DNA of 64,000 bases, taken from NCBI RefSeq assembly GCF_014353015.1, contig NZ_CP060704.1, forward strand, positions 1,637,001 through 1,701,000, written 5' to 3'. The position numbers were made by a program, and so were the translations under genes. The notes under the pieces were generated by a model, which worked only from the letters and a program-made list of their open reading frames with translations, did not search any database and was not told the origin of the DNA. Shown piece by piece: positions 36,021-46,365 of this stretch (position 1 is the first letter of the stretch; each line of letters starts with the position of its first letter). The DNA is from Chitinimonas koreensis (lineage in GTDB: Bacteria; Pseudomonadota; Gammaproteobacteria; Burkholderiales; Chitinimonadaceae).

Positions 36021-37217
36021 ATGTTTCCCGATCGCGTCCTTTCCGGTATGCGCCCCACCGGCGCCCTGCACCTTGGTCATTACCATGGCGCATTGAAGAA
36101 CTGGGTGCGCCTGCAGCATGAAGTCGAATGCCTGTTCATGGTGGCCGACTGGCATGCGCTGACGACCGCCTACGACGATCCGAGCATCATCGGCCGCAGC
36201 ACCTGGGACATGGTGATCGACTGGCTCGCCGCCGGCATCGATCCGGACAAGGCCACCATTTTCATCCAGAGCCGGGTGCCTGCGCATGCCGAGCTGACGC
36301 TCCTGATGGGCATGAACACGCCGCTGTCCTGGCTCGAGCGCGTGCCGACCTACAAGGACCAGATCGAAAAGCTGGCGCACAAGGATCTCGGTACCTACGG
36401 CTTCCTCGGCTACCCGTTGATGCAGGCGGCCGACATCCTGATCTACCGCGCCAACCAGGTGCCGGTCGGCGAGGACCAGGTCTCGCACATCGAACTGACC
36501 CGCGAGATCGGCCGCCGCTTCAACAATATGTACGGCCGCGAGCCGGGCCACGAAGAGAAGGTCGCCGCCGCCATCAAGAAGATGGGCAAGGCCGGCAAGC
36601 AGTACCAGGAACTGCGTACGCGCTACCAGCAGAATGGCGACGCCGAGGCGCTCGAGGCCGCCCGCCTGGTGCTGGCCGACTGCGCCAACATCGGCCGCGA
36701 AGATCGCGAGCGCCTGGCCGGCCATCTGGAAGGCCGCGGCAAGATGATCCTGTCCGAGCCGCAGCCGCTGCTGACCGAAGCCTCGCGCCTGCCCGGCCTC
36801 GACGGCGCCAAGATGTCGAAGTCCTATGGCAATACCATCGCGCTGCGCGAGACGCCGGAGAACGTGACCAAGAAGGTCCGCGCGATGCCGACCGACCCGG
36901 CGCGCGTGCGCCGCACCGACCCGGGCAATCCGGAGAAATGCCCGGTGTGGATGTTCCACAAGGTTTATTCGGATGCATCGACCCGCGATTGGGTGGTGCA
37001 GGGGTGTACGACGGCAGCGATCGGCTGTCTCGATTGCAAGCAGCCGGTGATCGAGGGCGTGCTGGCGGAGCAGAAGCCGATGTTCGAGCGGGCGCAGCCT
37101 TATCTCGAAGATCTCGCCCTGGTTCGCCGGATCGTGGCCGACGGGTGCGAGCGTGCGCGGGCACGGGCGGACGAGACGATGCATGAAGTACGTACTGCCA
37201 TGGGATTGGTCTATTGA
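36021..37217 (+). CDS. trpS: Tryptophanyl-tRNA synthetase
   Basis: The 398-residue class I synthetase has HLGH at 17-20 (GALHLGHYHG) and KMSKS (GAKMSKSYGNT). It is longer than the 334-residue E. coli enzyme because of an insert around residues 175-240, as in many betaproteobacterial TrpS. Four Cys near the C-terminus (KCPVW, QGCTTAAIGCLDCKQ) are present. It closes the trpH-yciO-S2P group. Confidence 0.97.
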   Translation: MFPDRVLSGMRPTGALHLGHYHGALKNWVRLQHEVECLFMVADWHALTTAYDDPSIIGRSTWDMVIDWLAAGIDPDKATIFIQSRVPAHAELTLLMGMNTPLSWLERVPTYKDQIEKLAHKDLGTYGFLGYPLMQAADILIYRANQVPVGEDQVSHIELTREIGRRFNNMYGREPGHEEKVAAAIKKMGKAGKQYQELRTRYQQNGDAEALEAARLVLADCANIGREDRERLAGHLEGRGKMILSEPQPLLTEASRLPGLDGAKMSKSYGNTIALRETPENVTKKVRAMPTDPARVRRTDPGNPEKCPVWMFHKVYSDASTRDWVVQGCTTAAIGCLDCKQPVIEGVLAEQKPMFERAQPYLEDLALVRRIVADGCERARARADETMHEVRTAMGLVY

Positions 37218-37399
37218 CGGCGAATGGGTCGGCTGCCGTCGACTGGCCATGGGATTTGTCTTTCATGGACTGTTTTTGTGCTTGAATCCACAGCCTCGTC
37301 GCTGCTGATTCATGGGTGATGAATCCGATGCCAGTCCGGATCGGTGATCGAACTCGGAAATTATTGGATAAACGAATGCTGCACACCCCTTGTTCTCGG

Positions 37400-39693
37400 A
37401 TGGCCGGCCCCGCTTCAGCCTTGAAGAAGGCGATTGCCGTGATCGCCTGCCTATGGTTCGGGGCCGCTCAGGCCGAAGGCATCGGGGCCGTTGTGGCCCC
37501 CGGGCGGGTCCGGGACCGACCGCCGGAGCGCCGACCTCCTCCGTCGCCGATTCGGCGCGCAGCGCGCCGATGTCGGCTACGCCGGCCCCTCCGACCATCG
37601 TCGGCAGCGGCGACCAGGTGGACATGGCGAAGCAGGACGGGACCCAGCCGCAGCAGCCCTTCACGACCGAGGCGGAAAGCGCGCTGCGGACCGCGTTCCA
37701 GGATTTCGTCAAGGCCACGCTCGGGCGCGATCTGCCGATCTACGGCGAGAGCCTGTTCCGCGGCCGCCCCAGCACCTTCGCACCGGTCTCCGACCTGCCG
37801 GTGCCGGCCGATTACCTGGTGGGGACCGGCGATGAGCTGGTGATCCAGGCCTGGGGACAGCTGCAGATGCAATACCGGGTCACCGTCGACCGGTCCGGCA
37901 ATATCTACATCCCGCAGGTGGGCCAGGTGAATGTCGCGGGTGTGCCCTATGCCGATCTGAATCAGCACATCAAGCAGGGCGTCGGCAAGTATTTCAAGGG
38001 CTTCGAGCTGTCGGTCAGCCTCGGCAAGCTGCGCTCCATCCAGATCTACGTGGTCGGGGCGGCCCGACAGCCGGGGGCCTATACGGTCAGTTCGCTGTCT
38101 TCCCTGGTCAGTGCGGTATTCGCGTCCGGAGGTCCGCGTCCGGACGGCAGCATGCGGCGCATCCAGCTCAAGCGCGGCGACAAGGTGGTCAAGGAGTTCG
38201 ACCTGTACGACCTGCTGCTCGCCGGGGACAAGTCGAAGGATGTCGCCCTGCGTTCCGGCGACGTGATCTTCATCCCGGCCATCGGCAATCAGGTCGCGCT
38301 GGCCGGCAGCGTCAACAACCAAGCCATCTTCGAACTGAAGCCGGGCGAAGTATTGGGCGACCTGCTGCGTTTCGCCGGCGGCCTGTCGACCACCGCTGCC
38401 GGGCACAAGGCCATGGTCGAGCGCAACGATCTGAAGCAGAAGAGCCGCATGGTCGATCAGTTCATGCTCGACGAAGCAGGCCGCAAGCGGCCGCTGGCGG
38501 ATGGCGACATCGTCAACGTGTTGCCGCTGCTGCCGAAGATCGGCAACGCGATCACCCTGCGCGGCGCAGTTGCGGCACCTTTCCGTGCGCCCTGGACCGA
38601 GGGCATGCGCATTTCCGACCTGATCCCGGATCCGGAAATCCTGATCTCGGTCGACTACTGGCAACACGTCAATGGCGCCATCCTGGTGGACACCAACTCC
38701 ACCACCAAGGTGCTGACCGAAATCAAGCGTCGTTTCGATGAAATCAACTGGCGTTATGCGGCGATCGAACGGCTGGATCCCAATGGCCTGAAAAATCAGC
38801 TGATTCCGTTCGACCTGGAAAAGGCGATCATTGCCAAGGACGCGACGCAGAATCTGCTGCTGCGGCCCGGCGATATCGTGACGATCTTCTCCAAGGCGGA
38901 TATCGCCGTGCCTCTGGCGGACCGCAGCAAGTACGTGCGGATCGAAGGCGAAGTGGCGAGGCCCGGGGTGTATCAGCTGCAGCCCGAGGAGACGCTGCGC
39001 AGCCTGCTGCAGCGCGTGGGTGGCCTGACCTCGAAGGCCTACATCTACGGTGCGCAGCTGACGCGCGAATCGCTGCAGCTCGAGCAGCAGGAGCGCTTGA
39101 CCGAGCTGACCGACCGGCTCGAGCAGGAGATGAATCAGGCACAGCGGGAGAAGCAGCTGGAAGCTTCGTCCGCCGAGACGCTGGCCGCCTACAAGGCCGA
39201 GCAGTTGAACCAGCAGCGCTACCTGCAGAAGCTGCGTAGCGTGAAGGCCAACGGCCGCCTGGCGCTCGAGGTCGACTCGGATCTCAACAACAATCGCATC
39301 AGCGCGCTGCCCGACCTGCCGCTGCAGGACGGCGACAAGCTGCTGGTGCCGGCCAGGCCCGAGCATGTGCTGGTGCAGGGGTCCGTCTACAACCAGAGCG
39401 CCTTCCTCTACCGCGAAGACCGCAGCATCACCGACTACATCAAGCTGGCCGGCGGTCCCACCCGCAATGCCGACCGTGCCGATGTCTTCGTCATCCGGGC
39501 GAACGGCTCCGTCTACAACGATCGCAATTCGGGCTGGTTCTCCAGCATCGGCGGCGCACGCGTGATGCCTGGCGATACCATCGTGGTGCCGGAAGACTTC
39601 GACAAATCGTCGTGGATGCGCGAGTTGAAGGACTGGTCGCAGATCATCTACCAGTTCGCGCTCGGCGCCGCTGCCTACAAGTCGCTCAACTAG
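37400..39693 (+). CDS. Polysaccharide export protein with multiple SLBB domains, frame broken after the signal peptide
   Basis: A signal peptide (MAGPASALKKAIAVIACLWFGAAQA, read from 37400) ends in the frame opposite to the rest of the gene. One added C or G in the CCCCCGGG run at 37497-37504 joins them into 764 residues. The mature part has a Poly_export (Wza-like) domain near residues 100-190 (PADYLVGTGDELVIQAWG), several SLBB repeats, and a coiled-coil around 555-620 rich in Gln/Glu. It is about twice the length of Wza. It should form or gate the outer-membrane exit for the polymer made by the genes that follow. Upstream (37218-37399) no clear promoter was seen. Confidence 0.82.
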
Positions 39694-39765
39694 CCGGCCA
39701 GTTCGCCGATCCGGTGGAGGTCGTCAAACGGCCTCCACATTCGTCTTTCACTCGATACCTGAATC

Positions 39766-40974
39766 ATGGCTGAGCACAATCATTCCGAGCTGACAGCGTC
39801 AAATGCGGTAAGCGATTTTTCCCTGCTGGATATTCTGACGGTATTGGCGCGGCGAAAGCGATTGATAATCGGCATTCCGGTTGCCGCGGCAGTCCTGACG
39901 GCGGCTGTTTCGATGCTGCTGCCGAATATCTATACCGGCACGACCCGTCTATTGCCGCCCCAGCAGAATCAGTCCAGCGCAGCCATGATCCTCGGTCAAT
40001 TGAGCGGGCTTACCGGCATCGGCGGCGGCGGTGGCCTGGGCATCAAGAATCCGAGCGATATTTACGTCGGCATGCTGGAGAGCCGCAGCGTGGCTGACAG
40101 CCTGATCAAGCGTTTCGATCTGCAGAAGCGTTTCGATACCAATTCCATGGTCGAGACGCGCAAGGAACTCGATCGGGTTTCTTCGATTGCCGCAGGCAAG
40201 GAAGGCATCATCGAGATCAGTGTCGAGGACGAGGATCCGAAGGTCGCTGCGGATATCGCCAACGGTTATGTCGACGAATTGACCAAGCTGAGCCAGAGCC
40301 TGGCGATCACCGATGCCGCGCAGCGCCGCCTGTTCTTCGAGCGCCAGCTCAAGATCACCAAGGACGCCTTGGCCTCCGCCGAAGTCGCCTTGAAGCAGAC
40401 CCAGGAAAGCACCGGGCTGATTCAGCTGGATGGCCAGGCCCAGGCCGTCATCCAGGCGGTGGCCGAGCTGCGGGGCCAGGTCCTGGTCAAGGAAGTCGAA
40501 GTCAATGCGATGCAGAGCTTCGCCACCGGGCAGAACCCTGATTATGTCCGGGCGCGCGAAGAGCTGGCCGGCTTGAAGGCCCAGTTGAAGAAACTCGAGT
40601 CCGGCGCGGGAACCGGCAACGGCGATGTTCTGATCCCTACCGGCAAGATTCCCCAGGCCGGCCTGGAATATGTGCGCAAATACCGGGACGTGAAATACCA
40701 GGAAACGGTTTTCGAATTGCTGGCCAAGCAATACGAACTCGCCAAGATGGATGAAGCACGCGAGGCATCGCTGATCCAGGTGCTGGACAAGGCGATCCCG
40801 ATGGACAAGAAGAGCAAGCCGCGCCGGAGCATGCTCGTGATCGTCGCGGCGCTGTTGGCCGGCGTGCTGGTCGTTTGCTACGTCGTGGCAACTTGGCTGT
40901 ACCGGCGGATCATCGACGATCCGTCGGAGGGTGCGCGTCTGCGGCAGCTCGTGGCCGCGTTTCGCACTCGTTAA
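39766..40974 (+). CDS. Wzz-type polysaccharide chain-length determinant
   Basis: The 402-residue polysaccharide co-polymerase has two membrane helices (about 33-53 and 353-373) bracketing a large periplasmic coiled-coil domain. The Pro-rich motif before the second helix (AIPMDKKSKPRRS) is typical. It lacks a C-terminal tyrosine-kinase domain. A Gly-rich loop (GIGGGGGLGI) lies near residue 86. It should set chain length together with the Wzy-like protein at 47352. Confidence 0.9.
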   Translation: MAEHNHSELTASNAVSDFSLLDILTVLARRKRLIIGIPVAAAVLTAAVSMLLPNIYTGTTRLLPPQQNQSSAAMILGQLSGLTGIGGGGGLGIKNPSDIYVGMLESRSVADSLIKRFDLQKRFDTNSMVETRKELDRVSSIAAGKEGIIEISVEDEDPKVAADIANGYVDELTKLSQSLAITDAAQRRLFFERQLKITKDALASAEVALKQTQESTGLIQLDGQAQAVIQAVAELRGQVLVKEVEVNAMQSFATGQNPDYVRAREELAGLKAQLKKLESGAGTGNGDVLIPTGKIPQAGLEYVRKYRDVKYQETVFELLAKQYELAKMDEAREASLIQVLDKAIPMDKKSKPRRSMLVIVAALLAGVLVVCYVVATWLYRRIIDDPSEGARLRQLVAAFRTR

Positions 40975-40995
40975 TCGCTTGCATTAGGAAATGTC

Positions 40996-42117
40996 GTGAA
41001 AAAATTGCTCATGATATTCGGTACGCGTCCGGAGGCCATCAAGATGGCGCCGGTGTACCGCGAGCTGCAGGCCTTGACCGGACTCGAGGTCAGATTGTGC
41101 GTCACTGCGCAGCACCGCCAGATGCTGGACCAGGTGCTGCGCCTGTTCGATCTCGAGCCGGACTACGATCTGGACTTGATGCAGCCTGGCCAGACCTTGT
41201 CCCAGCTCACCTGCAATATCCTGTCCAAGCTCGATCCCGTGCTGGCGGAATGGCGGCCCGACTGGGTGCTCGTCCATGGCGATACCACCACCACCATGGC
41301 GGCGAGCCTTGCCGCGTTCTACCAGCGCATTCCGGTCGCCCATATCGAAGCGGGCTTGCGGACGGGCGACCTGAGCGCGCCGTGGCCCGAGGAATTGAAC
41401 CGGGTGCTGACCGGCCGTATGGCCAGGATCCATTTCGCCCCCACCGAGACGGCTCGTGCCAGCCTGCTCAGGGAAGGCGTGCCCGATTGCCAGATCCGCG
41501 TCACCGGCAATTCGGTCATCGACGCGCTTCTGACCATCGTCCGGCGCATCGACACCGACGCCGTCCTGCGCGCGCAGCTGGAGTCGAAATTCGACTTCCT
41601 CGATCCGACGGCCAAGATGATCCTGGTGACCGGCCACCGCCGCGAGAATTTCGGCCAGGGCTTCCAGGACATCTGTACCGCGCTGCGCGCGCTCGCCGCC
41701 GAGCCCGGCGTGCAGATCGTCTATCCGGTCCACCTGAATCCCAATGTCAAGGGGCCGGTCCACGAGCTGCTGGACGGCCTGCCGAACGTCCTGCTGATCG
41801 AGCCGCAGGACTACCTGCCTTTCGTCTACCTGATGAACCGCGCCTACCTCATCCTGACCGACTCCGGCGGGATCCAGGAAGAGGCGCCTTCGCTGGGCAA
41901 GCCGGTGCTGGTCATGCGCGATACCACGGAGCGCCCCGAAGCGGTCGAGGCCGGTACCGTGGTGCTGGTCGGGACCGATTCCGACCGCATCGTCCGCCAT
42001 GCCCGCCGCCTGCTGTCCGATCCCGTCGAATACAAGCGCATGGCGCTTGCCCATAACCCCTATGGTGATGGCAAGGCCGCGACGAGTATTGCCGAGTATT
42101 TTGCCTCGGCCGATTAA
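40996..42117 (+). CDS. wecB: UDP-N-acetylglucosamine 2-epimerase (non-hydrolysing)
   Basis: The 373-residue GT-B-fold epimerase interconverts UDP-GlcNAc and UDP-ManNAc. It is WecB-like throughout (MIFGTRPEAIKMAPVY, LVHGDTTTTMAASLAAFY, HIEAGLRTGDLSAPWPEE, DSGGIQEEAPSLGKP), not WbpI-like. It is the first step toward UDP-ManNAcA with the next gene. Confidence 0.95.
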   Translation: MKKLLMIFGTRPEAIKMAPVYRELQALTGLEVRLCVTAQHRQMLDQVLRLFDLEPDYDLDLMQPGQTLSQLTCNILSKLDPVLAEWRPDWVLVHGDTTTTMAASLAAFYQRIPVAHIEAGLRTGDLSAPWPEELNRVLTGRMARIHFAPTETARASLLREGVPDCQIRVTGNSVIDALLTIVRRIDTDAVLRAQLESKFDFLDPTAKMILVTGHRRENFGQGFQDICTALRALAAEPGVQIVYPVHLNPNVKGPVHELLDGLPNVLLIEPQDYLPFVYLMNRAYLILTDSGGIQEEAPSLGKPVLVMRDTTERPEAVEAGTVVLVGTDSDRIVRHARRLLSDPVEYKRMALAHNPYGDGKAATSIAEYFASAD

Positions 42118-42139
42118 CTGATCCGAAGTGAAGAGTTAT

Positions 42140-43398
42140 ATGTCTTTCAGCACTGTTTCCGTCATTGGCCTGGGTTATATCGGGCTTCCCACCGCTACCG
42201 TACTGGCCGCTTCCGGGATCGACGTCGTCGGCGTCGACGTCAACCCGCATGCGGTCGAGACCATCAATCGGGGGAAATCCACATCGTCGAGCCCGATCTG
42301 GATGCCTTGGTCCACCAGGTCGTCAATGCCGGCCGCCTGCGCGCGGTCCTGGCGCCGGAAGCGGCCGACGCATTCCTGATCGCGGTGCCCACGCCGTTCC
42401 GCGAGAATCACGAGCCGGATCTGCGCTATATCGAATCGGCCGCCAGGTCGATCGCGCCGGTGCTGAAGAAGGGCGACCTGGTCATTCTCGAATCGACCTC
42501 GCCGGTCGGTGCCACCGAACAGATGGCGGCGTGGCTGGCGGACAGCCGGCCCGACCTGACCTTCCCGCAGCAGGACGGAGAGACATCCGACATCCGCGTG
42601 GCCTATTGCCCGGAACGGGTGCTGCCCGGGCAGGTATTGCGGGAGCTGGTGCAGAACGACCGGGTCATCGGCGGGATGACGGCGGCGTGTACCGAGCGTG
42701 CGATCGAGCTCTACCGCTCCTTCGTCAAGGGCGAATGCATCCGGACTTCGGCGCGTACCGCGGAAATGTGCAAGCTGACCGAGAACGCCTTCCGCGACGT
42801 CAACATCGCCTTCGCGAACGAGCTGTCGATGATCTGCTCCCAGCTCGGCATCGACGTCTGGGAATTGATCCGCCTGGCCAACCACCATCCGCGCGTCAAC
42901 ATCCTGCAGCCGGGCACCGGGGTCGGGGGCCACTGCATCGCAGTCGACCCATGGTTCATCGTTTCGAAGTCGCCCGAGCAGGCCAGGCTGATCGCCGCCG
43001 CCCGCGGGGTGAACGACGGCAAGCCGCACTGGGTGGTCGACAAGATCGTCGAAGCTGCTGCGCGCCTGCAGCAGGCCGAGGCCGGCAAGCGCCCCGGCGA
43101 TGTGCGGATTGCCTGCCTGGGCCTGGCGTTCAAACCCAATATCGACGACCTGCGCGAAAGTCCCGCGATCGAGGTGGTCAAGCAGCTCGAGCAGACCGGC
43201 TACGCCAATATCGTCGTCGTCGAGCCGAATGTGGATTCGCTGCCGGCCGAACTCGGCGCCATTCCCCTGGTCACGCTGGATGAAGCGATCGGATCGGCCG
43301 ATCTGATCTGCGTGCTGGTCAAGCACGATCAGTTCAAGTCGATGCAATTGGAGGGCTCGCGCGCCGTGCTCGTCGATTTCGTCGGCCTGGGCACTTGA
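42140..43398 (+). pseudogene. wecC: UDP-N-acetyl-D-mannosamine dehydrogenase WecC, frame broken by one missing G
   Basis: The N-terminus (MSFSTVSVIGLGYIGLPTAT, Rossmann NAD site) reads in one frame up to TINRG. The rest (EIHIVEPDLDALVHQ onward, with STSPVGATEQMA, TAEMCKLTENAFRDVNIAFA and GVGGHCIAVDPWF) reads in the -1 frame. The break is in the five-G run at 42270-42274; six Gs restore INRGEIHIVEPDL, the same wording as E. coli WecC, and a 419-residue enzyme. WecC oxidises UDP-ManNAc to UDP-ManNAcA; the catalytic Cys is in GGHCIAVDPW. A sequencing deletion is the likeliest explanation. GAAGAG precedes the ATG at 42140. Confidence 0.88.
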
Positions 43399-43448
43399 AT
43401 CCCTCTTTCGCCTAGTAGAACCCCGGCCATATAGGAATTGCGGTCAAC

Positions 43449-43466
43449 CCGGGCCGTGCGGCCCGG
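43449..43466 (+). other. Intercistronic hairpin between wecC and the acetyltransferase gene
   Basis: CCGGGCC (43449-43455) pairs with GGCCCGG (43460-43466) around a GTGC loop. No T-run follows. In the 101-bp gap it may be a processing or attenuation site. Confidence 0.45.
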
Positions 43467-43499
43467 ATACGACCTTGCTGGCCTTCAGGACAACATTGC

Positions 43500-44036
43500 A
43501 TGCAATTGACGAGAAAGGTGAGTTATCTCGCATACCGGCTGCTTTTCCGCTTCGGCCCGGAAAGCGGTCGGCCATATGCACTGTTTTTTCCTGCGCTTCG
43601 CGTGATGGTGGCCCGCCTGTTTTTGAAACACTGCGGAAAAGATGTGGCAATTGGTTCCGGCTGCGATTTTTCACCCGATATCGAACTCGGCGATCGGTCG
43701 GGATTGGGCAATCGCTGCCTGGTGCAGGGCGGTGCGATCATCGGCCGTGATGTCATGATCGGGCCCGACGTCAAGATCTATACCCGCAACCACGTGCATG
43801 CCGATCTCGACCGGCCGATGCGCGAGCAGGGTGTCGAATGGAAGCAGACCACCATCGGCGACGATGTCTGGATCGGTGCCAACGTGATCGTATTGCCGGG
43901 GGTGACCGTGGCCGATCACGCCATCCTGGCGGCCGGCAGCGTCGTGACCAAATCGGTGCCTGCCTATGCCGTGGTAGGTGGGAATCCCGCTCGTATATTG
44001 AAATACCGTAATGAAAATCTGGATCGACCTCTCTAA
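43500..44036 (+). CDS. Hexapeptide-repeat (CatB/LbH) acetyltransferase
   Basis: The 178-residue protein has a left-handed beta-helix of hexapeptide repeats (IGRDVMIGPDVKIYTRNHVH, TTIGDDVWIGANVIVLPG, VGGNPARILKYR), like sugar O-acetyltransferases of the WcaF/Maa type. It probably O-acetylates a sugar of the exopolysaccharide. Its 3' end overlaps the next gene by 26 bases. Confidence 0.82.
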   Translation: MQLTRKVSYLAYRLLFRFGPESGRPYALFFPALRVMVARLFLKHCGKDVAIGSGCDFSPDIELGDRSGLGNRCLVQGGAIIGRDVMIGPDVKIYTRNHVHADLDRPMREQGVEWKQTTIGDDVWIGANVIVLPGVTVADHAILAAGSVVTKSVPAYAVVGGNPARILKYRNENLDRPL

Positions 44037-45050
44037 TTCCCCCCACGTGATCTTTTTCCGCCCGATCATTGCAAGATTGCGGGCGGCCGGGCACCTGGTC
44101 GAATTGACCTATCGCGATTTCGCGCAGACGCGCCCACTGGTCGAGAAATTCGGCTTGGGCGGAAACTGCATCGGCGGCCACGGCGGAAAGTCGAAGCTGT
44201 TGAAAGTGGCCAATCTGTGCGGCCGAACGCTCAGCCTGATCCAATACGCCCGCAAGCATCGCTTCGATCTGGCGATCAGCCATAACTCGTATTTCCAGGT
44301 CATCGCGGCGAAGGCACTCGGCATTCCGGTGATCACGATGATGGATTTCGAGGGAATCCAGCCAATCACCTGTCATTTCGCCTGGCCAGCCGGGTCATGG
44401 TGCCGACCACGTTTCCCGACGAGGCCCTGATCCGGTTCGGCGCCCGGCATGCTGTCAAATATGCCGGCATCAAGGAAGATATCTGCCTCGACGATTTCGA
44501 AGCCGATCCGGCGTATCGCCGGCATGTGCTCGACACCTTGGGCGTGCCCGAGCAGCAGCAGGCGGGAGCGCTGGTCGTCGTCCGTACGCCGCCCAGCGAG
44601 GCGCTCTACCACCAGCATGGCAACGACCTGTTTCCTGCGCTGCTGCAGAAGCTCAACGACACCGCGGGCATCACCGTCATCGTGCTGCCGCGCTACGAGT
44701 CCCAGGTCGCCCCGCTCAGGCAGGCTTATCCAAGGCTGATCCTGCCGCAGGAGCCGCTGGACGGACTGAAGCTGGTCCATTCGGCCGACCTGGTGATCAG
44801 CGCCGGCGGCTCGATGAACCGCGAGGCCGCCGCGCTGGGCACGCCGGTGTGCACCATCTTTGCCGGCCCCTTGCCGGCGGTCGATCGCCATCTGGTCGAG
44901 GCCGGCAAGTTGCGGGTGATCGATTCCCTGCAGGCGATCGAGGCGCTGGCCGTGTCGGCGCGCAAGCCGGCCTCGAACGGGATCGAGCGGAACCAGGTGC
45001 CGATGCAGCAATTGCTCGCCCTGATCGATGAAGTCGGCGTCGATGCTTAA
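44011..45050 (+). pseudogene. DUF354 family GT-B-fold protein, frame broken once
   Basis: The N-terminal half (MKIWIDLSNSPHVIFFRPII ... TMMDFEGIQPITCHFA) matches DUF354, a family found in archaeal and bacterial polysaccharide loci. The C-terminal half (MVPTTFPDEALIRFG ... VISAGGSMNREAAALGTPV) continues in the -1 frame. One added T near 44380-44385 gives HFALASRVMVPTTFP and a 346-residue protein of normal family length. The GT-B-like fold resembles UDP-GlcNAc 2-epimerases, and the GGSMNREAA segment resembles a nucleotide-sugar site. The function is unknown; a glycosyltransferase role is inferred from context. Confidence 0.75.
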
Positions 45051-46344
45051 CCTTTTTTCCCGGTATCGGGCCTATTTTTCGGTCTTCCTGCTGACGCTGG
45101 TCGGGCATGCGCTCGGCTTCGGCCGCGAGCTGGCCACGGCCTATTACCTCGGGGCGACGGAAATCGCCGATGGCCTGATCGTCGGGCTGCTGCCGCTGTC
45201 GCTGTATCTGAGCGTCTTCGGCACGGCTTATGCGCAGGCGGCCGTCGCGCTCATCCGCAATCTCGACAACGTCGAGCAGATCCGCAAGACGCTGGCGCCC
45301 ATCGTGATCGTCGGCCTGGTGGCGTCGGCCGTGACCTACCTGAAGGCGGACCTGATCATCGGCGTGATCGCCCCGGGCCTGACGCCCGGCGCGCGCTCGA
45401 TATCGGTCGCCCTGACGTCCGCGACCGGGTTGTGCCTGATGTGCGTGAGCCTGGCCAGCTGGGCCAAGGCCCTGCGGCATCTGGAAGGCAAGTTCGCGCG
45501 CGCCTCCTTCGCCGATCTCCTGCCCAATATCGGCATCCTGCTCGGCATCGCGGTGCTCTATCCGCGCTGGCAGGTCAACGGCATCGCCTTCGGCGCCATG
45601 GCCGGCTACCTGGCGCAGTTCCTCCTGATGGTGAGGCCCGATTTCCTGAAGTTGACCTGGCGCGACGTCAAGTCGGTATTCGACCGGGTGAATATCGGCA
45701 TCTATCGCAATACCTTCCTGGCCGTACTCAGTTATTCGGTGGTCTACGTCGAATTCGTGGTCGACCGGTATTTCGCCTCGACCGCCGGCGACGGCACCAT
45801 CGCCACCATGAACTACGCGCAGAAGCTGATGGTGCAGCCGCTGTACGCATTCTTCATGACGGCCTCCATCGTCGTGTTTCCCCGGCTGATCAAGGCCTCC
45901 GACGGCGGCAACATCTATTCGGCGGCGAATCGCCTGTACAAGCTGACCCTGCTGTCCTCGATCGTCATCTTCGTCTGCGGCGTGCTGTTCTCGCATCCGA
46001 TCGTATCGATCCTGCTGGGCTACGGCGCGCTGGCCGGATCGACCGGCGAGGTGGCCGAGCTGCTGCGCATCTATATGTTCGCCTTCATTCCGATGGCCTT
46101 CGTCCTGATCGCGTCAAAGGTCTGCTACGCGATGGGCAATTTCCGTACGCCGCTGTATGCCGGCGTCGGCGCGGCCATCGTCAAGATCTGCGCCAGTGCG
46201 TTGCTGTTCCCGATCTATTCGGTCAAGGGGCTGATCGCGGGAACCATACTCGCCGCATGCGTCAATTCCGGCGTCCTGATCTGGGGATCGAGGATCGCCG
46301 CGGTGAAGGTCGAGAAAAAGGAAACCGGCCCCTTGTCCGACTAG
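45043..46344 (+). CDS. MurJ/Wzx-like oligosaccharide flippase
   Basis: The 433-residue protein has about 12-14 membrane helices of the MOP superfamily, with the MurJ-like start LTLVGHALGFGRELATAYYL. It should move the undecaprenyl-linked repeat unit across the inner membrane. Start 45043 gives an 8-base overlap with the preceding gene; 45028 is an alternative in-frame ATG. Confidence 0.87.
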   Translation: MLNLFSRYRAYFSVFLLTLVGHALGFGRELATAYYLGATEIADGLIVGLLPLSLYLSVFGTAYAQAAVALIRNLDNVEQIRKTLAPIVIVGLVASAVTYLKADLIIGVIAPGLTPGARSISVALTSATGLCLMCVSLASWAKALRHLEGKFARASFADLLPNIGILLGIAVLYPRWQVNGIAFGAMAGYLAQFLLMVRPDFLKLTWRDVKSVFDRVNIGIYRNTFLAVLSYSVVYVEFVVDRYFASTAGDGTIATMNYAQKLMVQPLYAFFMTASIVVFPRLIKASDGGNIYSAANRLYKLTLLSSIVIFVCGVLFSHPIVSILLGYGALAGSTGEVAELLRIYMFAFIPMAFVLIASKVCYAMGNFRTPLYAGVGAAIVKICASALLFPIYSVKGLIAGTILAACVNSGVLIWGSRIAAVKVEKKETGPLSD

Positions 46345-46365
46345 GTCGGACGATCCGCTGCCGCC

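Noticed and set aside
42270..42274. Phase-variable G tract switching WecC on and off
   Set aside because: Only five Gs, short for slippage-based switching, and seven other genes, including ccoQ and exbD, show the same kind of break. A sequencing deletion explains all of them better.
40996..43398. Assignment of the epimerase and dehydrogenase to WbpI and WbpA
   Set aside because: Motifs along both proteins follow WecB and WecC, for example GTRPEAIKMAP and INRGEIHIVEPDL after frame repair.
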